This document shows, one piece after another, positions 6,729-15,555 of a stretch of 30,707 nt of DNA (position 1 is the first letter of the stretch; every line of letters begins with the position of its first letter). The notes under the pieces were generated by a model, which saw nothing but the letters and a program-made list of their open reading frames with translations, was not told where the DNA came from and did not search any database. The stretch comes from CAYLWN01 sp964387625 (GTDB lineage Bacteria; Patescibacteriota; Microgenomatia; UBA10105): assembly GCA_964387625.1 (NCBI GenBank), contig CAYLWN010000011.1, positions 1 through 30,707 of the forward strand, read 5' to 3'. Made by a program: the position numbers and the translations under genes.

Positions 6729-7826
6729 ATGAAAAATAAATTTATTTTATCTGATAAGGAAATTAAAATTCTTATAAAATCCGGATGTTTAGCTCCTTCA
6801 GGAGGTAATATTCAACCTTGGAGAGTGAAGGTTCATCCGAATATGCTAGATATTAGTATTGATTCCAAACGCTCTGTCAGTTTTATTGATGTAGGTAAAT
6901 CAGCATCAATTATTGCATTGGGATGTTTTGTTGAGAATATTGAGATAGCTGCCCAAAAACTGGGATTGGTATACGAGTTAGTAACAGATTTTAAAGATTT
7001 ATCAAAAACTGTTGCACGGATTATTTTTACTGATCGGAACAGAAAAAGTAATCATGGTTTAATTTCTCTTTTTAGTCAGATTGGAAAACGCGTGACCAAT
7101 AGGCAACTTTATGACGGTACTCTTATTGAAGAAAAATACATATCAGCATTAAAAAAAATAATAACAGAAAATAGTTCTAATTTTTTATTAAATGCCGTTT
7201 CAAGACAAAAGGATAAAATTGCCTTAGTAGATGCGTTAGGCAAAGCAGATGTGATACGGATGACTAATTTTCAAGCTTATAAACAAATGATAGGTGAACT
7301 TAGATGGAATACAGAAGAAGTGAAAAGAACACGTGACGGTTTAGATATTAAAACTTTAGAAATGCCCTATAATTTAGATAAGTTATTTGCCCTTGTTCAT
7401 AAATATCACGGAATAATGAAATTATTACCCAAACGTGTATTTATCGAAATTACAAAACCTACTATAGAAGGATCATCACACGTTTTATGTTTATCTACTA
7501 ACAAAAAATATAACTCACAAATCCTTTTTGAAACCGGCAGGATTATTGAAAAGATTTGGTTAACTGCCACTAGCTGGAACATATCTTTCCAACCTTGGAC
7601 AATCTCCACTTTTTTTATCTTCCGGATCACCTTTTATAAAGGTATAGGATTTACTGACCACGAAATTGAAGAAATAAAAAAAATAAAAAAAGAAATTAAT
7701 TTTATTTTTAATTTATCTGATAAAGATTTACCTTTATTTATATTCCGTTTAGCACGGGCCAAAAAACCTTCAGTGAGATCTTTAAGGTTGGATTGGAAGG
7801 ATTTTACAGACTTTGTCTCCAACTAA
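6729..7826 (+). CDS. Nitroreductase-fold flavoprotein, Acg-like
   Basis: The 365-residue protein begins its fold with APSGGNIQPWR (22-32), the FMN-binding start of nitroreductases. It continues with RVTNRQLYDG, like the R-x-TNR motif of the Acg subfamily, and ends with FRLARAKKPSVRSLR, matching the C-terminal RxGxAxxPxxRSxR pattern. At 365 residues it is longer than ordinary dimeric nitroreductases (about 200) and closer to Acg-type two-lobed proteins. The expected activity is flavin-dependent reduction or oxidation, or flavin handling. It is the last gene of the cluster that begins at 2433, and no terminator hairpin follows. The pairing with the E1-like gene just upstream mirrors the fused mycobacterial protein and is the best clue to its role. 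Confidence 0.8.
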   Translation: MKNKFILSDKEIKILIKSGCLAPSGGNIQPWRVKVHPNMLDISIDSKRSVSFIDVGKSASIIALGCFVENIEIAAQKLGLVYELVTDFKDLSKTVARIIFTDRNRKSNHGLISLFSQIGKRVTNRQLYDGTLIEEKYISALKKIITENSSNFLLNAVSRQKDKIALVDALGKADVIRMTNFQAYKQMIGELRWNTEEVKRTRDGLDIKTLEMPYNLDKLFALVHKYHGIMKLLPKRVFIEITKPTIEGSSHVLCLSTNKKYNSQILFETGRIIEKIWLTATSWNISFQPWTISTFFIFRITFYKGIGFTDHEIEEIKKIKKEINFIFNLSDKDLPLFIFRLARAKKPSVRSLRLDWKDFTDFVSN

Positions 7827-7869
7827 TCCTTTTTTCCTTCCCCATTGGAAACTTAACTTTGATTCAGTG

Positions 7870-7875
7870 TATACT
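7870..7875 (+). promoter_or_regulatory. -10 element of the histidine kinase gene
   Basis: TATACT lies 11 bases before the ATG at 7887, so the leader would be only a few bases. A possible -35, TTGGAA (7845-7850), is 19 bases away, longer than ideal. No Shine-Dalgarno site fits in such a leader. Confidence 0.4.
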
Positions 7876-7886
7876 GATTAATAGAT

Positions 7887-10010
7887 ATGTTTACTATAAT
7901 TGTACTGCTCACTGCTGTTTGTGGAAATTTATTTATTAGTCTTTTCACTTTATTAAAAAATCCCAAAAGTGCTACTAACCGCCTGTTTTTCATGTTCACT
8001 TTTGTGATTGCGGTTTATTTAGTATCTAATTACCAGATTAATCAACAATCTACAGATTTAACAGCCTTTTTTTGGGTAAAACTGGTAATGTGCATAGCTG
8101 CATTGATTAATATATTTTTTTATCTGTTAGTAGCAACTTTTCCCAAACAGAGAACGAATTTTACATTTCTATCATATGTGATTATTTTTGGAACTACTTT
8201 TGGACTAATGTTGGCTTCATTGACAGGATTTATTTTTATTTCAGCCAAACCTTACGGTGGCGGAGGTATTCCCGGTCCGGCGATGCCATTATTTTTACTT
8301 CATACTGTAATATTTTTAGGTGGAGGGTTTTGGGTTCTCATAAAAAAATTTAAACATTCTTTTGGAATTGAAAAAATACAGATAAAACTGTTTCTTTTAG
8401 GTGCGGTTTTTATGTTCTTATCGCTTTTGGTGACTAATCTTTTATTTGTATTAATCTTTAAAACTTCAGCGTTTATTGATTTATTACCAGTATATACCCT
8501 TATTTTCGTGACCTGTATAAGTTACGCCATCATCAAACACAGATTTTTGGATATTCGTTTAGTTGTGGCAAGAACAGTATCTTATACGTTACTTATAGGT
8601 TTATTTGGACTTTTTTATGCGTTTCTTTTTGCAATTTTGTCATCGTTGTTTATTTCTACTTCATTGGAGTTAAGAACAGTTGGTGTTTCAACAACCCTCG
8701 CTTTAGTAATGGCTTTTTCCTTCCAACCCATAAGGCGTTTATTGGAAAAAATTACTGACTCAGTTTTTTATAAAGAAAATTACGATATTAATAAATTACT
8801 TTATAATTTAGCATTAATAATGGCTTCAACCTTACGATTGGAAGAAGTGACCCATGGAATACTGAATGAAATATTAGACAAAATGCGAATTTCCAAAGGC
8901 GCGTTTATTTTGATCGAAAAAGATTTAGTTTTTGATATAAAAAGTGAAAAATATAAGCAGGTTCCATCTTTTTCAGAAGAAGAAATTAAAATATTAGATC
9001 AAAGTCATTCGACGCTTATTTTTGATGAATTAGAGGAAAGTGAATTAAAAAATATTTTACGGAAACAAGAATTATCAGTAGTAGCTCATCTAAGAACTGA
9101 GGGTAAACAGGTAGGGTTATTAATATTGGGTAATAAATTATCCGGTGATATTTTTACAGAACAAGATATAAGGCTTATTGAAATATTAACTCCAGAAGCA
9201 GCTATAGCTATCCAAAATGCCAAAGCGTATGAAGAAATCCGCAGATTTAATATTACTTTGCAGGAAGAAGTAAATAAAGCAACCAAAGATCTTCAAGAAG
9301 CAAACATAAAACTTCAGGAATTGGATAAGTTGAAAGATGAGTTTGTGTCTTTAGCTTCACATGAGCTTAGAACTCCGATGACTGCGATCAAAGGCTCTTT
9401 GTCAACAATTTTGGACGGTTATACAGGACAAATTAATGCTTCAACTAAAGAATTTTTGACAGCTGCATTTAATGAAAATGATAGGCTGATTAGATTGGTA
9501 AATAATTTGTTAAATATCTCCAGAATTGAAGCCGGCAGGATCACGTTTACAATTACTAAAATTGATTTGGATAAATTAATCAAAGAAGTGGTAAAAAATT
9601 TGCAGATGTCGGCTACTGAGAAAAATTTAACCTTGATGTATAAAGACGATAATTTACCTTCAATTATCATGGGTGATGAAGATAAAGTAAAAGAAATTTT
9701 GATTAATTTGATTGGTAATGCTTTAAAATTTACTCATCAGGGTGGAGTAACTGTGTCTGTTTTTGAAAAAGATAATATGATTACCACAGCAGTTTCCGAT
9801 ACAGGTCATGGAATTGCCAAAGAGGATCAGGATTTGTTATTCAAAAAGTTCTCTCAGGTCAAAGGTTCATATGCCAAACAATCAGGAGGCACAGGTTTGG
9901 GACTTTATATCAGTAAAAAAATGATTGAAGGTATGAAAGGAAATATTTGGTTAGAATCCGAAGTAGGAAAGGGAAGTACTTTCTATTTTTCTCTTCCCAA
10001 GGCTTTATAA
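7887..10010 (+). CDS. Membrane sensor histidine kinase (7TM-GAF-HisKA-HATPase)
   Basis: The 707-residue protein starts with about seven or eight hydrophobic segments within residues 1-265, resembling the N-terminal 7TM sensor module of some histidine kinases. A GAF-like domain spans about 300-450 and a coiled coil about 450-485. The phosphoacceptor helix has H492 in SLASHELRTPM. The ATPase domain shows the N box (DKVKEILINLIGNALKF), the G1 box (DTGHGIAKED) and the G2 box (GGTGLGLYIS). All catalytic motifs are intact, so it should autophosphorylate and pass phosphate to a receiver protein. The single-domain response regulator 161 bases downstream and the pilus genes beyond suggest that it controls the pilus. 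The sensed signal is unknown. Confidence 0.9.
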   Translation: MFTIIVLLTAVCGNLFISLFTLLKNPKSATNRLFFMFTFVIAVYLVSNYQINQQSTDLTAFFWVKLVMCIAALINIFFYLLVATFPKQRTNFTFLSYVIIFGTTFGLMLASLTGFIFISAKPYGGGGIPGPAMPLFLLHTVIFLGGGFWVLIKKFKHSFGIEKIQIKLFLLGAVFMFLSLLVTNLLFVLIFKTSAFIDLLPVYTLIFVTCISYAIIKHRFLDIRLVVARTVSYTLLIGLFGLFYAFLFAILSSLFISTSLELRTVGVSTTLALVMAFSFQPIRRLLEKITDSVFYKENYDINKLLYNLALIMASTLRLEEVTHGILNEILDKMRISKGAFILIEKDLVFDIKSEKYKQVPSFSEEEIKILDQSHSTLIFDELEESELKNILRKQELSVVAHLRTEGKQVGLLILGNKLSGDIFTEQDIRLIEILTPEAAIAIQNAKAYEEIRRFNITLQEEVNKATKDLQEANIKLQELDKLKDEFVSLASHELRTPMTAIKGSLSTILDGYTGQINASTKEFLTAAFNENDRLIRLVNNLLNISRIEAGRITFTITKIDLDKLIKEVVKNLQMSATEKNLTLMYKDDNLPSIIMGDEDKVKEILINLIGNALKFTHQGGVTVSVFEKDNMITTAVSDTGHGIAKEDQDLLFKKFSQVKGSYAKQSGGTGLGLYISKKMIEGMKGNIWLESEVGKGSTFYFSLPKAL

Positions 10011-10027
10011 TAGTGTATAATAAAATG

Positions 10028-10162
10028 AAACTCGAAAATCGAATAACGAAATTCGAAACAATTTTTTAAATTCAAATATTAAATTTTCAAAATAAATATT
10101 TATAATTTGGAATTTATAACATTTGAATTTGTTTAGGATTTCGGATTTCGTGCTTCGAATTT
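10028..10162. repeat. Large imperfect inverted repeat between kinase and response regulator
   Basis: The left arm, about 10028-10077, is rich in CGAA and ACGAAAT words. The reverse complement of 10121-10162 repeats the same order of words, ending in a shared ATTCAAAT. The 43 bases between the arms are almost purely A and T. The arms could fold into a long hairpin. Comparable CGAAAT-rich inverted repeats are common in intergenic DNA of CPR genomes as far as I recall, so this is probably a dispersed element rather than a gene-specific control site. Confidence 0.55.
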
Positions 10163-10171
10163 ATATAAAAT

Positions 10172-10549
10172 ATGTCAAAAATATTATTTATTGAGGATGA
10201 TCCGTTAATCATAAAAATTTATACGACCCGTTTGACCGCTGATGGATTTCAGGTTTTTTCAGCTGACAATGGTGAAGATGGACTGAAACTTGCTGAGACT
10301 GAAGCTCCCGACTTAATTGTGTTGGATTTGATGATGCCTAAAATTGACGGTTTTGGAGTTTTACAAAAAATCCGTGCAAATATCCAAATGAAAACCGTTC
10401 CGATTTTAGTTTATTCCAATTTAGCTCAAGAAGATGAAATTGCCAGAGCTAAAACTATGGGTGCAACTGAATTTATTGTCAAAGCTAATTTATTACCGAC
10501 TGAAATGGTGGATAAGATTAAATTTTACCTTAACCAAAATGCCAAATGA
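10172..10549 (+). CDS. Single-domain response regulator (CheY/PilG-like receiver)
   Basis: The 125 residues form one receiver domain and nothing else. E8, D9 and D10 make the acidic pocket, D52 (LDLMMP) is the phosphorylation site, S82 the switch Ser/Thr and K104 the conserved lysine. With no output domain it must act by protein contact, as CheY and the PilG/PilH twitching regulators do. It lies between the kinase and pilB, so pilus motor control is likely. Its last codons and TGA stop fall within the left arm of an inverted repeat (10537-10621), so the 3' end may have been remodelled by that repeat. The gene has inverted repeats on both sides. Confidence 0.9.
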   Translation: MSKILFIEDDPLIIKIYTTRLTADGFQVFSADNGEDGLKLAETEAPDLIVLDLMMPKIDGFGVLQKIRANIQMKTVPILVYSNLAQEDEIARAKTMGATEFIVKANLLPTEMVDKIKFYLNQNAK

Positions 10550-10621
10550 TAAATGCTAAATGATCTTGCCTGCACAAGCAGGAAATTTAATTAGTCATTG
10601 GTAATTTGTCATTGGACATTT
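10537..10621. repeat. Imperfect inverted repeat with internal GC-rich hairpin
   Basis: The left arm, 10537-10564, has repeated AAATG words. The reverse complement of 10590-10621 gives the same series (AAATGTCC, AATGACAAA, AATGACTAA). Between them is the hairpin CCTGC-ACAA-GCAGG (10569-10582). The left arm covers the stop codon of the response regulator and the right arm ends just before the likely pilB start at 10628. There is no T-run typical of a terminator. Confidence 0.55.
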
Positions 10622-10627
10622 GAAAAA

Positions 10628-12301
10628 ATGATCCTGCCTAATACTTTACGTGAAATTATTCTCAAATCCGGTTTTGTATCTCCGGCTGATTTTGATGAAG
10701 CTGTCAAAACTTCTAATGAATTGGGGAAAACAATTACCGATGTTTTAGTTTACAGGGGCTTGATTAGTGAAGAAGCCATGGGACAGCTTGTAGCGCAACA
10801 CTACAAAGTTCCGTACATCAATTTAACCCACAAAACTGCCTCAAAAGAAGCATTGGCATCAATTCCTGAAGAAGCAGCGAATGCATTTCACATGTTTCCA
10901 TTTTCAATTGAAAATGGTGTTTTACATTTAGCTTTGGAAGATCCTTCTGACATTGAGGCCAAGGAGTTTGCCAAAAGAAAAACCGGATTGAACTTAAAAA
11001 TTTATTATGCCATAACTCCGGACATGACGCGTTCTTTAGGTCAGTACAAACACAATATCAAGGAAGTTTTTACCAAAATAATTGAAGAAAATATTCAAAA
11101 AAATGTTTCCAAAAAAGAAGCTGTAGAACAAGCAGAAGATCTGCCGGTAATCAAAATTTTAGACACTATTTTGGAGTACGCAGTGGTTGAGGGGGCATCT
11201 GATGTTCATTTTGAAGCATTGGAGTTAGTATTTTTGATCCGCTTCAGGATAGACGGCATATTGCACGATATTTTAGAAATGCCAAAATCAATCCATCAGG
11301 CAATCGTAGCCCGGATAAAGATTTTGTCACAATTAAAGATTGATGAACACAGAATTCCTCAAGATGGCCGGTTTAAAATAAAAATCAAAGAAAATATTAT
11401 CGCCTTCAGGGTTTCGATTTTACCGGCTTTTTATGGTGAAAATATTGTGTTGCGCATTTTGCCTGAAACAGCCAGACCTTTATCTTTGGAAGAATTGGGC
11501 GTAACAGGACATAATTTAGAATTGGTCAAAACCAGTATTAAAAAACCTCATGGTATGATTTTAGTCACCGGTCCCACAGGTTCAGGAAAAACCACCACTC
11601 TTTACAGCATATTAACAATTTTAAATACCACTGATGTAAAAATTACCACAGTTGAAGATCCTGTCGAATATGGTATCAGACGGGTGAATCAGATCCAGAT
11701 AAATCCTGCAGCCGGACTTACTTTTGCTACAGGTATGCGTTCATTACTGCGACATGATCCTGACATTGTAATGGTGGGAGAAATCAGGGATAAAGAAACC
11801 GCAGAAATGGCAATTCAATCAGCTCTGACAGGTCATTTAGTGTTATCAACACTTCACACTAATGATGCTTCAAGTACCATCCCCAGATTTTTGGATATGG
11901 GAGCAGAAGGATTTTTGGTTGCCTCAACAGTAAATTTGGTAGTGGCTCAGAGGTTGGTCAGAAAAATTTGCACAAATTGCATTGAATCATATAAACCAAG
12001 TGAAGAATTGATCAAATATTTAAGTAGCTTTATAGATGCCAAAAATGCTGGCCAAAATTTTTATCGGGGTAAAGGTTGTAATGAATGTGGGATGAAAGGT
12101 TACAAAGGCAGAATTGGAATTTATGAATGTTTGGAAGTAAATGAGGAAATACGGCAATTGATAGTGAAACGTACTTCAGCTGAAGAAATAAATAAAGCTG
12201 CTTTAGGTAATAAAATGATACCACTACTACAGGACGGAATAAATAAAGCTAGCGGAGGAATCACCACAATTGAGGAAGTACTTAGAGTAGTGAGAGAATA
12301 A
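10628..12301 (+). CDS. pilB: Type IV pilus extension ATPase PilB (GspE family)
   Basis: This is the hexameric motor ATPase that drives pilin polymerisation. The frame is open from a TTG at 10598, but those ten codons lie in a repeat arm and do not resemble PilB, so I start at the ATG at 10628 (557 residues). The N-terminal MshEN-like domain covers about residues 5-140. The ATPase core has ASDVHFE, the Walker A motif GPTGSGKTT (315-323), the aspartate-box region EDPVE, the Walker B region DPDIVMVGEIRD, and the histidine-box region LSTLHTND. Two CxxC pairs (CTNC and CNEC) form the usual C-terminal zinc site. It ends one base before pilC, so the two are co-transcribed. No pilT retraction ATPase is in the window. 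Confidence 0.93.
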   Translation: MILPNTLREIILKSGFVSPADFDEAVKTSNELGKTITDVLVYRGLISEEAMGQLVAQHYKVPYINLTHKTASKEALASIPEEAANAFHMFPFSIENGVLHLALEDPSDIEAKEFAKRKTGLNLKIYYAITPDMTRSLGQYKHNIKEVFTKIIEENIQKNVSKKEAVEQAEDLPVIKILDTILEYAVVEGASDVHFEALELVFLIRFRIDGILHDILEMPKSIHQAIVARIKILSQLKIDEHRIPQDGRFKIKIKENIIAFRVSILPAFYGENIVLRILPETARPLSLEELGVTGHNLELVKTSIKKPHGMILVTGPTGSGKTTTLYSILTILNTTDVKITTVEDPVEYGIRRVNQIQINPAAGLTFATGMRSLLRHDPDIVMVGEIRDKETAEMAIQSALTGHLVLSTLHTNDASSTIPRFLDMGAEGFLVASTVNLVVAQRLVRKICTNCIESYKPSEELIKYLSSFIDAKNAGQNFYRGKGCNECGMKGYKGRIGIYECLEVNEEIRQLIVKRTSAEEINKAALGNKMIPLLQDGINKASGGITTIEEVLRVVRE

Positions 12302-12302
12302 T

Positions 12303-13532
12303 ATGCCGCAATTTAGTTATAAAGCATTGGATTCAAATAAAAAAGTTATCGAAGGCAATTTGGCAGCTAAAAATAAAGAAGAAGCAGCTCAGGATTTAAA
12401 TAAGAAAAATTTATCCCCCTTACTTATCAAAGAAGTCAGCGAAAGCATTACTTTTAGCGGAAAATTACCGGAAATTGAAAAAATAACTTTCTGTAGGTAT
12501 TTGTCAGTTATGCTGTCTTCAGGCTTATCACTTTCAGAAGGCATAGAAGTTTTATATAGGGAAAGTAAAAATCCTCTGATGCGGAAAATTTTAGGTGACA
12601 TGCGTTATTCATTGGAACAGGGTCAGGAACTGTCCACAGTTTTTACGAGGTACCCTGAAGTTTTTGAACCTTACTTTTTGACTTTAGTCAGAGCCGGAGA
12701 AATGTCGGGAAAATTGGCTGAAGTGTTTAAATATTTGGAAACTCAATTAAGGTCTGATTACAGTATGAAAAGTAAAATCAAAGGCGCGTTACTTTATCCG
12801 ACGATAATATTTATGGCAATGATTGGTATTGGAACCATGATGTTCTTTTTTGTTTTACCGCAAATAGGAAAAGTGTTTTTAAGCTTGAAATTACCTTTGC
12901 CTGCTATTACCAAATGGTTATTTACGGTAAGTATTTCCTTGTCAAAACAAATGGTTCCGATATTATTAGGGGCAATATTAACAGTTGCCGCGATTTTTTT
13001 CGCGCTAAAAAAACCACAAGTAAGAAATCTGCTTTTCTTTTTTATCAGACCCTTACCATTGGTCAGAAATTTAATTAAAAAAATTGATCTTGCCAGGTTT
13101 ACCAGGATTTTTTCAACACTTTTAAAAAGTGCAGTACCCATAACTGAAGCATTGGCGATATCTTTAAAATCATTGTCGTGGTATGAATTCCGGCAGTTAT
13201 CGGAATTTTTTCCTGAAGAAATCAGAAAAGGGAAATCATTATCATCGGTTTTCAAAAAACAGTCTGTTTTTCCATCACTGGTAATTCAAATGATAGCTGC
13301 CGGTGAAAAAACCGGCACACTGGATCTAGCTTTATCTGATTTAGCTACCTTCTATGAAGAAGAAGTAGAAGATGAACTTAAGAATTTAGCTCAAATTATA
13401 GAACCAGTTTTGATGTTATTGGTTGGAATAGCAGTTGGAGCCATGATTCTCTCAGTTATCGCTCCTATTTATTCAGTTGTCGGAAGTTTTCAGCAAGCAG
13501 CCGGCGGACCGGTAAATCAAGTCCCCAGATAA
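12303..13532 (+). CDS. pilC: Type IV pilus inner-membrane platform protein PilC (GspF family)
   Basis: The 409-residue protein has the standard PilC layout: a short N-terminal domain (MPQFSYKALDSNKKVIEG), then two homologous cytoplasmic GspF domains at about residues 65-190 and 265-390, each followed by membrane segments. The F-x-R-x-L-S-x-M-L-x-S-G-L motif of the first domain and the matching F-T-R-I-F-S-T-L-L motif of the second are both visible. It forms the platform that couples the PilB motor to pilin insertion. It starts one base after pilB stops and ends six bases before the convergent minor-pilin operon, leaving no room for a conventional terminator. Confidence 0.93.
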   Translation: MPQFSYKALDSNKKVIEGNLAAKNKEEAAQDLNKKNLSPLLIKEVSESITFSGKLPEIEKITFCRYLSVMLSSGLSLSEGIEVLYRESKNPLMRKILGDMRYSLEQGQELSTVFTRYPEVFEPYFLTLVRAGEMSGKLAEVFKYLETQLRSDYSMKSKIKGALLYPTIIFMAMIGIGTMMFFFVLPQIGKVFLSLKLPLPAITKWLFTVSISLSKQMVPILLGAILTVAAIFFALKKPQVRNLLFFFIRPLPLVRNLIKKIDLARFTRIFSTLLKSAVPITEALAISLKSLSWYEFRQLSEFFPEEIRKGKSLSSVFKKQSVFPSLVIQMIAAGEKTGTLDLALSDLATFYEEEVEDELKNLAQIIEPVLMLLVGIAVGAMILSVIAPIYSVVGSFQQAAGGPVNQVPR

Positions 13533-13538
13533 TATAAT

Positions 13539-14930
13539 TTATTGTTCTTCCCAAGAAATAAATTCGTATTCACCTTGTGTGGGGAAAAACGGCGGTGGAT
13601 CATAGTATTGACTGGGATCATATGTAAAATCCCGGGTGATAAAACCAGAAGTTGGTCCGGTTCCGAAATTCCAATAAGATTTTTGGTTGCTGATTAGTGA
13701 TCCATAAAAAGTGAAATTATTTCTGACTGCATTTGAATAAGAACTGCAAAATGAATAGCGGTAATTATGTCTGATGATTCTACCTTTTTGTGCCAGCAGA
13801 GCGCCATTAACCTCAAAATTATTGGGCACACCAAGACCGAAATAAATATTGTTTTGAGCAAAAAGACCGAGTCTGGAATGTCCATCTTTTGCAATATAAG
13901 TCAGATTATTATTGATCCAAATATTCATATTATTTATATCAGTTGGAAATTTGGCAGCTACTACGGTGATCACGCCGTTAACAACCCCGTCTACCCATAA
14001 ATGATCTTCAGCAAAAACAATCGGCTTAGCATCAAGTGGATAAGTGCCCACATTAATTTCAGTATTGATTTGCTGATATAAATTTTCACAACCGTTTTCT
14101 ACGCTCCAGCCTTTGCGGTTTAGTGCTTGAGTGATTCTACGGATTGTTATGGTGCCGTCACTGTTAAAAATTAAATGATAACCATAACCGCCTGATGGTC
14201 CTAAATAAATTCCTGTCTGTTGAGCTTGGATTTTCAAATCTGAGAAATCAACGATTAAACTATTAAAATCAGCAGGCGGTACCGGAAAATTCCACAAATT
14301 TGACGGTCCTCCGTTACCCCAGACACCAGGTTTGATTTGTGAAGGAGAACAGCCGGTTTCTGATCCGCAAGTATAAGTGCTTTTAGAACTTTGAACCAAT
14401 GAATCATTAATACCATCCATTCTAATGCCTCCATTGGACATAACTTTTCCATGAACGGTAATTCCTCCACCAAACCAAACATTGGCATTATGTAAAAATG
14501 AGTATTTTGCTAATGACGGTATACCATATTTAGTTTTTACTATCCGTTTGATTTCCGGATGACTATTTTCCCATCCCTGTGATGCGACAGTAACAATTGA
14601 TGATCCTGTTGCAGGCGGAGTGATAGTCAAACTGAAGGTACCTTGCGTATTTCCATATGGATCATTGATTTGATGTATGTACGGGCCGGGATTTAAGGTG
14701 CCATCCTGAAAATCATTAGGTGAATGCGCTAAATGCCAACGGTAATATTCAGCTCCGGCTTGGGCAATAGTTAAAGCTTTTTCAAAACTTTCTGTCCGTT
14801 GCGAAGATGTATAAAGAGTAGCAGCAGCCAATGCTAAACCGCCTATCGTAAATGCAAAAACTAAACCAAAAACTAACACTAAAATAGAAATACTGCCATT
14901 TTTAAATGACCAATGACTGTTTTTTTTCAT
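13539..14930 (-). CDS. PilX-like minor pilin or pilus-tip protein with large exoplasmic domain
   Basis: The 463-residue protein has a short polar N-terminus, a hydrophobic helix at residues 13-40 (starting NG|SISILVLVF) and then EKALTIAQAGAEYYRW, the layout of PilX-type minor pilins. The GFTLxE motif with Glu at position 5 is absent, as is usual for PilX. The remaining ~400 residues are rich in Gly, Asn and aromatics and may be a beta-rich surface or adhesin domain; cysteines sit in a CGSETGCS pair. It overlaps the upstream minor pilin by four bases (ATGA), a sign of translational coupling. It probably sits in a priming complex at the pilus tip. Ligand unknown. Confidence 0.7.
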   Translation of the reverse strand: MKKNSHWSFKNGSISILVLVFGLVFAFTIGGLALAAATLYTSSQRTESFEKALTIAQAGAEYYRWHLAHSPNDFQDGTLNPGPYIHQINDPYGNTQGTFSLTITPPATGSSIVTVASQGWENSHPEIKRIVKTKYGIPSLAKYSFLHNANVWFGGGITVHGKVMSNGGIRMDGINDSLVQSSKSTYTCGSETGCSPSQIKPGVWGNGGPSNLWNFPVPPADFNSLIVDFSDLKIQAQQTGIYLGPSGGYGYHLIFNSDGTITIRRITQALNRKGWSVENGCENLYQQINTEINVGTYPLDAKPIVFAEDHLWVDGVVNGVITVVAAKFPTDINNMNIWINNNLTYIAKDGHSRLGLFAQNNIYFGLGVPNNFEVNGALLAQKGRIIRHNYRYSFCSSYSNAVRNNFTFYGSLISNQKSYWNFGTGPTSGFITRDFTYDPSQYYDPPPFFPTQGEYEFISWEEQ

Positions 14931-15553
14931 AAATTATCTTTTAAACTTCTGATTTGTACATCTTCTGTCATTTCAAAAGGCAGAGCACCGGTATTTGAAT
15001 TAATATTAATTCTTATATATATTTTTACCAAGCGGGTATTTAATATCCGTTGACCTACCGTTAACGGATTATTGGTTGTATCAGAAGGCCAATTGCCGTT
15101 GTAATACCGGAATATTGGGGTGGATTGATTATCTACATTGTCGGCAATTATATATATTTTTTCAGAAGCAGTGGGGTATGTGACCGGTACAGCAGTGGGT
15201 TCAATTACACCTTTTTTGAGTTCTGTGCCATCCAAAAAATAGCGGATTCTATCAGGGCGGCTATCATTGGTTACGTCACTATAAAAAACAAAAATATTAT
15301 CATCAGCTTGGGTAATGGCCCACGCTCCATCTTCGGCAAATCGAGCTTCCCGAATTTCTCTAACCAATGTAGTTAAAGTATTTTGAGCTTGTCCAACAGC
15401 CTGATTTTCTTCAAATGAAAAAGAATAATTCCGCAAAAAATATACGGAAAAAATTGCAGTTCCAGCTGAAATTACTACAAAAATAAAAGCAGCTACGATT
15501 ACTTCTACTAATGTAAATCCTTGATTTTGAATATGATTGTGAATCTTCGGCAT
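14927..15553 (-). CDS. Minor pilin, PilW/PilJ-like prepilin
   Basis: The 208-residue protein has a class III-type prepilin signal: a 12-residue leader ending NQG, then FTLVEVIVAAFIFVV, with cleavage expected between G12 and F13 and Glu at mature position 5. The hydrophobic stalk helix is followed by ENQAVGQAQNTLTTLVREIREA, the helix typical of PilW-like minor pilins, and a beta-rich globular domain. It lies two bases after its upstream neighbour and overlaps the next gene by four, so it is the middle of a three-gene minor-pilin operon. Role: initiation and capping of pilus assembly. Confidence 0.85.
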   Translation of the reverse strand: MPKIHNHIQNQGFTLVEVIVAAFIFVVISAGTAIFSVYFLRNYSFSFEENQAVGQAQNTLTTLVREIREARFAEDGAWAITQADDNIFVFYSDVTNDSRPDRIRYFLDGTELKKGVIEPTAVPVTYPTASEKIYIIADNVDNQSTPIFRYYNGNWPSDTTNNPLTVGQRILNTRLVKIYIRININSNTGALPFEMTEDVQIRSLKDNL

Positions 15554-15555
15554 AT

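Noticed and set aside
10021..10171. CRISPR-like repeat series between kinase and response regulator
   Set aside because: The repeated CGAA words have irregular spacing and form one inverted repeat rather than direct repeats with spacers; no cas gene is present.
10598..10627. TTG start adding ten codons to pilB
   Set aside because: The codons lie in the right arm of an inverted repeat and give MVICHWTFEK, unlike any PilB N-terminus; the ATG at 10628 begins a normal PilB.
12794..13255. 153-codon minus-strand frame inside pilC
   Set aside because: It lies wholly antisense to a clear pilC, and its composition follows from the pilC codons.
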